Assembly: GCA_023512835.1 (NCBI GenBank)
Contig: CM042085.1
Coordinates: 2,637,989-2,701,988, forward strand
Source: Taxillus chinensis
Taxonomy: Eukaryota > Streptophyta > Magnoliopsida > Santalales > Loranthaceae
Direction of reading: 5' to 3'
Length of the DNA stretch: 64,000 nt
In this document: positions 60,302 through 64,000 of the stretch, in pieces
How the letters are laid out: each line of letters opens with the position of its first letter
Position numbering within the stretch: position 1 is the first letter of the stretch
The notes under the pieces: model-generated
Seen by the model: the letters and a program-made list of their open reading frames with translations, nothing else
Database searches by the model: none
What the model was told of the DNA's origin: nothing
Program-made: the position numbers and the translations under genes

Positions 60302-60945
60302 CTAGGCCTGTAAATAAGCTAGTACACTAGATAGGGAGCTCATGATTGACTTGTTAAAACCGTGCTCATTTAAAGTTCATCCAATTCGTTTGAAATATAT
60401 GTAATGTAATTATATTTTCAAATTAGATTCTATATATATTACTTAATTTATTATTTTTTAGTAATATATTAGTAATTTAAACTAGAAGATTATTTGTTTA
60501 TTAGTGATACAAGAATTACATTAATATCTATTTTTTAAAAAAAGTAAATTTTATTTCTTTGTTAACTAATATGTAACTTATTTGTTAGTTTATAACAAAT
60601 TAGTGACTAGTGTGTTATTATAACTTATTAAACTTATATATAAATATTATAATTTAATTTGAAAATTTTATTATTAGAAAGTATTAACAAATATAATGGT
60701 GTTTTATTATAAAAAACTAAAGTGAGTTTTTTACATAATAATAAAATTTACATGAAAAATCAAGAGCTAAGTTTGGCTCAACTCAAGTTGGCTCGAAAAA
60801 TTGATTTATAAGAGTTCGAGCTCGAGAAAGTGCTAAACAAATTAAGCTTAAGCCAAGGGTTTCAAGTTTGACTCCACTCGATTATTATTTTTACTTGAGC
60901 CGAGCCAAGTTCAATAAAGGTTGACTCGGGTAGTTTACAAGCCTA
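60302..60945. mobile_element. Small TIR element with CTAGGC ends
   Basis: Starts CTAGGCCTGTAAA and ends TTTACAAGCCTAG; the ends pair at 12 of 13 bases. Near the right end are GGCTCGAAAAATTG, GAGTTCGAGCTCGAG and GAGCCGAGCCAAG motifs typical of plant MITEs of this type. ATGCAC precedes the left end and recurs four bases after the right end, so the target duplication is uncertain. No coding capacity. Confidence 0.65.
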
Positions 60946-61041
60946 GTTACATGCACCCATAATGTGTTAGTATTTGATTGATTTTGACTAAATTATAGAC
61001 GAGCTTGACTAAATCACTAGGGAATGTTGTCATGTCACGGA

Positions 61042-61358
61042 TAGTGATGGTAATGGGGCAGGTCATGCCAGGTACCTCAATGGAACAGGTTCGGAATTTG
61101 CTTAATCGGATTTGGAGTGGGTTTAGGACAAATTTATTTGACCCGCCATGAATTTGGGACTAGTCTAGTGATCTGTCCCCAACCCTTTATAGTTTGTATA
61201 TAAATGATAATATTGCGAGTCATGCCGAGTACTTATTTTGCCCCGCCATTGTTGGGATCGATTTTGAATTGACTTAATCGGGTTCAAAGTAAGTTTGAGA
61301 CAAATTTTTTGTAGATGAAACAAATTCGAAATATAGATGATCGTCCCGTTGTCATCTG
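61042..61358. mobile_element. Diverged TAGGGATG-type small TIR element
   Basis: The left end is TAGTGATGGTAATGGGGCAGG. Near the right end is CGTCCCGTTGTCATC. The interior repeats GTTTGAGACAAATTT and GGTTTAGGACAAATTT. Compared with the copies at 34771 and 38701 it is shorter on homology, and no clear 8-bp duplication is left. It sits 380 bp upstream of the IscA-like gene. Confidence 0.55.
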
Positions 61359-61736
61359 GTGATAGAAAGACTTATATTTAAATTTTTTCAATTTTAAATA
61401 TTAATTTTTAACAAAAATAGTCTCCCACGATGCTCAATGATTAACTTACATATATTTCGAGTAACTGAGATTTTAAACTCACCAGAAATATAATTAAATT
61501 ACTTTTTTTGGTGTGGTTGGGAAGAATTAATATTGGTTTTATTTTATGTGTTTATAAAATAATCTGACACGTGGATCACTCGTTCCAGAAGCAGAGACCG
61601 AGAGCCAAACAGAAGCGTGCTTCCCACGAGTCTCCTGCCACGTGTCTCGTGACGCCCCATCGACAAGGTCTCCAACTAAAATAAAAATGGTACGATTTAA
61701 AGCAAAACAAATTTGTATAAGTCTGAGAAATCAACG

Positions 61737-63747
61737 ATGGCTTCCTCGTTCATGGCAGCAGCGGCGCAGAAGATCAAGCCGGCGGTACGCCGACAGGCTC
61801 TGACGTTGACAGATGCCGCCGCCGACAGGATTCGAAGCCTGCTAGACCGGCGCCAGCGCCCCTTTCTCAAGCTCGGCGTCAAGGCTCGCGGTTGCAACGG
61901 TCTATCATACACCCTCAACTACGCAGGTCATAATATAATTTATTCATTCGTTCGTTCGTTAATCCCCATCCCTTTAATCTTCATACCTTTTTATTTGATC
62001 CCATCTTTTGATTGTGATATGTCGTTTGGTGATATTTTTTAATGTATTGTTTTCTTCAGTCAAATCTGATTGATTTTGGAGGGAGGAGCAAAACTAGGGT
62101 TTATGGTAAAATGAAATTTCAATGTGTGTGTGTGTGTGTGTTTATTTTTATTTTTTAAGGAGTTTCAATTTTTCCTTCAAATTTGGCACCATGGAAGATC
62201 TGTGATCGCAGAGGTTCTACCTGTTTTTTTTTTTTTTTTAATTTTTGTAATGTTATGGAAAATTTCAAATCTTTTTAATTTGATAAACTATAAACAAATA
62301 GAAGCAACGACAATCTGCGCTTGTGTTTTCCTTCTTTTTTAATCCTTCTAATGGAATGGGGTGTTTGATTTTGTGGGAAACAGCAATTTTAATATATGGA
62401 AATAATGGCAATTCAGGTTTTGGCATCGCCCAATAAATGTTGATGCATTGTAGGTTACATCACGGAGCATAGATCAACTAAGAGAAACGAAGACCACAAT
62501 TTGCACTTTGACATTTTATAATAGGGTGCAATGTTCAAAATTTTGGTAATTAGTAAATGCTAAATCTCTAACGTACGGGTTCTTTATGTTGAGAATGTCC
62601 TCTAAGAACTTGGCTTCATTATCTGCTTTAAAGCAGATGCCATCTCCATATTTTATAATATAATTTAGTGAGACATGAAAATCGAAATTTATGTTCACCC
62701 ATTTTATCCTGCAAGCATGAAAAGTATTCCTTGAAAGACCTTGTGCTATGTTATTCCACTCTATTAGTTTTTCTCTATGATCTGCACTTCTATATTTCAG
62801 TGCATAAGTCATTCCCTTTCTCCGCTGCGTTCTCCAATAATATTATTGAACCTTCTTTCCAGGCTGTTTTTAGTGCATCTTATGTATGGTCAGAACTTGT
62901 TATTCACGCTTGCATAAATGGGTTCTATAGATTACCACTTAGATGAGCTGTGGTGGAATAAGACACCGCCTGGGTGAAACTAAGGCATGCAAGAAGAATA
63001 CCAGATACATGCAATTTCACCACCACATTAGTCTGGCTATGTATAAGTTTAATTGAATTCAGAATCATGGTCTAGGTCGTTTGTTGTTGTTCTGTGTTAA
63101 AGACCCAATTTCCGAAACAAATTTTTTAAAGATGCTAGAGAAATTGCAATGTGGAGTAGGTTTGCCTCCACTTACTGGAATATTTATGTGGATATGTCAT
63201 ATTTAATGTCTGGGCTTGTCAATTATTGTTCATATCATTTACTATATATTTACTTAATTTTATTTGAAGAAGCAAATACAGTAGGTGTTATTTTTCTTGG
63301 CATGGGAATTATGTTAGTATTTCTCCATCACACATGTTCTTCCCCTGCTTGATTGTCTTATTAAAGAGTCACAATGTACTGTCCCTAATAAGTAGAATAA
63401 TTACTTTTTGCAACGTCCCTTTCCATTGTCATTAGCACTAAGTTTGTACCAGATGAACAAGTAAATATGAATATTTCATTCCAAAAGGTTACACAAACCT
63501 GAAAGAATGGTGACCTTTTATGCTTTCATTGAACTTTTCAATTCTTTTGAAATGTTTTATATGGGAACCTTTATATGTTAAAGCAGATGTTGGACTGATT
63601 TTTATCCCCACATCCTCTTGATCCAATAGATGATAAAGGAAAATTTGATGAATTGGTCGAGGACAAGGGTGTGAAGATACTGATTGACCCAAAAGCCCTC
63701 ATGCATGTTATTGGGACCAAGATGGATTTCGTAGATGACAAGCTCAG
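61737..63747 (+). CDS. IscA-like iron-sulfur assembly protein (mitochondrial type), C-terminus beyond window
   Basis: Two exons are visible, 61737-61926 and 63630-63747, joining in frame (TACGCAG|...|ATGATAAAGG) and leaving an open AG at the second donor (CTCAG|GTAAAC). The 102 residues include [36 protein letters not shown] with the first conserved Cys (C53), then [20 protein letters not shown] and FVDDKLR. A-type proteins bind Fe or a 2Fe-2S cluster and pass it to target enzymes. The CxC pair that completes the cysteine triad lies in a third exon not found before the right edge. A short leader ([15 protein letters not shown]) could be a mitochondrial presequence; this is inference. The 1.7-kb intron contains a (TG)9 tract near 62123. 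Confidence 0.88.
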
Positions 63748-64000
63748 GTAAACATATCTTCTGTAACAGCTGTGAGCACATAATGACATGCATAAAATAA
63801 TTGGCTTTTATTTCTTGTAGGATCAATATTTTGCGTCCAACTATCCTAGAAAAGTTGCTTTGAGCTATGAAAATGATAATTTATTATTTTACTGACATAA
63901 TAAGTCAATAACAACAGTTGGACTGCGCAAGTGTTGGGTTTTAACCAAGTTCTCTCATGCTTGTTCCAGAGAGAAGAAAGAAAATTGATTGAGATTTCAT

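Noticed and set aside
63821..63862. Possible third exon of the IscA-like gene after TTTCTTGTAG
   Set aside because: Frame is open but the product (RINILRPTILEKLL then stop) lacks the required CxC region; the true exon is probably beyond 64000.
1..64000. CRISPR arrays, prokaryotic operons, tRNA/rRNA genes, viral or LTR-retrotransposon coding regions
   Set aside because: No regularly spaced direct repeats, no cloverleaf with A/B boxes that I could spot, and no gag/pol or capsid-like coding sequence.

Overview
The window is nuclear DNA from a dicot plant. Its genes have GT-AG introns, and the intergenic DNA is AT-rich with long A/T homopolymers. The proteins are plant-type: a CRIB-containing ROPGAP, a DYW-class PPR editing factor, plastid FtsZ2 and a plant glutaredoxin-like zinc-finger protein. 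Nine protein-coding loci look real. Two of them, a ROPGAP at the left edge and an IscA-type protein at the right edge, run off the window. For the multi-exon genes I worked out splice sites by hand. Reading frame is kept across every junction, and summed exon lengths divide by three for the five complete ones (PPTase, RPA3, F-box, FtsZ2, TM9).

Layout: 1-1.1 kb, first exon of a ROP GTPase-activating protein (-). 3.2-6.8 kb, an intron-containing but broken tRNA guanosine-N2-methyltransferase TRM11 (-). 7.3-10.2 kb, an intact 8-exon 4'-phosphopantetheinyl transferase (+). 10.9-11.2 kb, a scrap of a DYW-PPR gene (-). 12.2-14.1 kb, intact single-exon DYW-PPR protein, probably MEF10 (-). 14.7-16.4 kb, a broken P-class PPR gene (-). 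17.2-19.0 kb, a non-autonomous hAT transposon with perfect 8-bp target duplications. 20.0-21.9 kb, RPA3 (+). 22.9-26.9 kb, an F-box protein with an intron in its 3' UTR (-). 30.8-32.0 kb, glutaredoxin-like zinc-finger protein (-). 41.9-42.9 kb, a plant protein of unknown function (+). 47.3-52.6 kb, plastid-division FtsZ2 (-). 54.7-58.4 kb, a divergent nonaspanin/TM9 protein (-). 61.7 kb to the edge, IscA-like Fe-S assembly protein (+). The remaining 55-60% is gene-free AT-rich DNA holding small TIR elements.

The genes are mostly housekeeping loci from unrelated pathways: ROP signalling, acyl-carrier activation, mitochondrial RNA editing, DNA replication, plastid division, endomembrane sorting and Fe-S assembly. 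I see no operon-like cluster and no CRISPR, toxin-antitoxin, viral or biosynthetic system. From memory, several neighbour pairs match Arabidopsis (MEF10 next to PPTase; a ROPGAP and a TM9 gene; FtsZ2 and an IscA-like gene), so this looks like an ancestral block.

The most notable points are: the decayed 3-17 kb zone with three PPR/TRM11 pseudogenes around intact PPTase and MEF10; the hAT element and a four-copy family of small TAGGGATG-ended elements; a degenerate minisatellite in the F-box first intron; and an in-frame candidate alternative last exon in FtsZ2. I did not find a convincing wholly new system.
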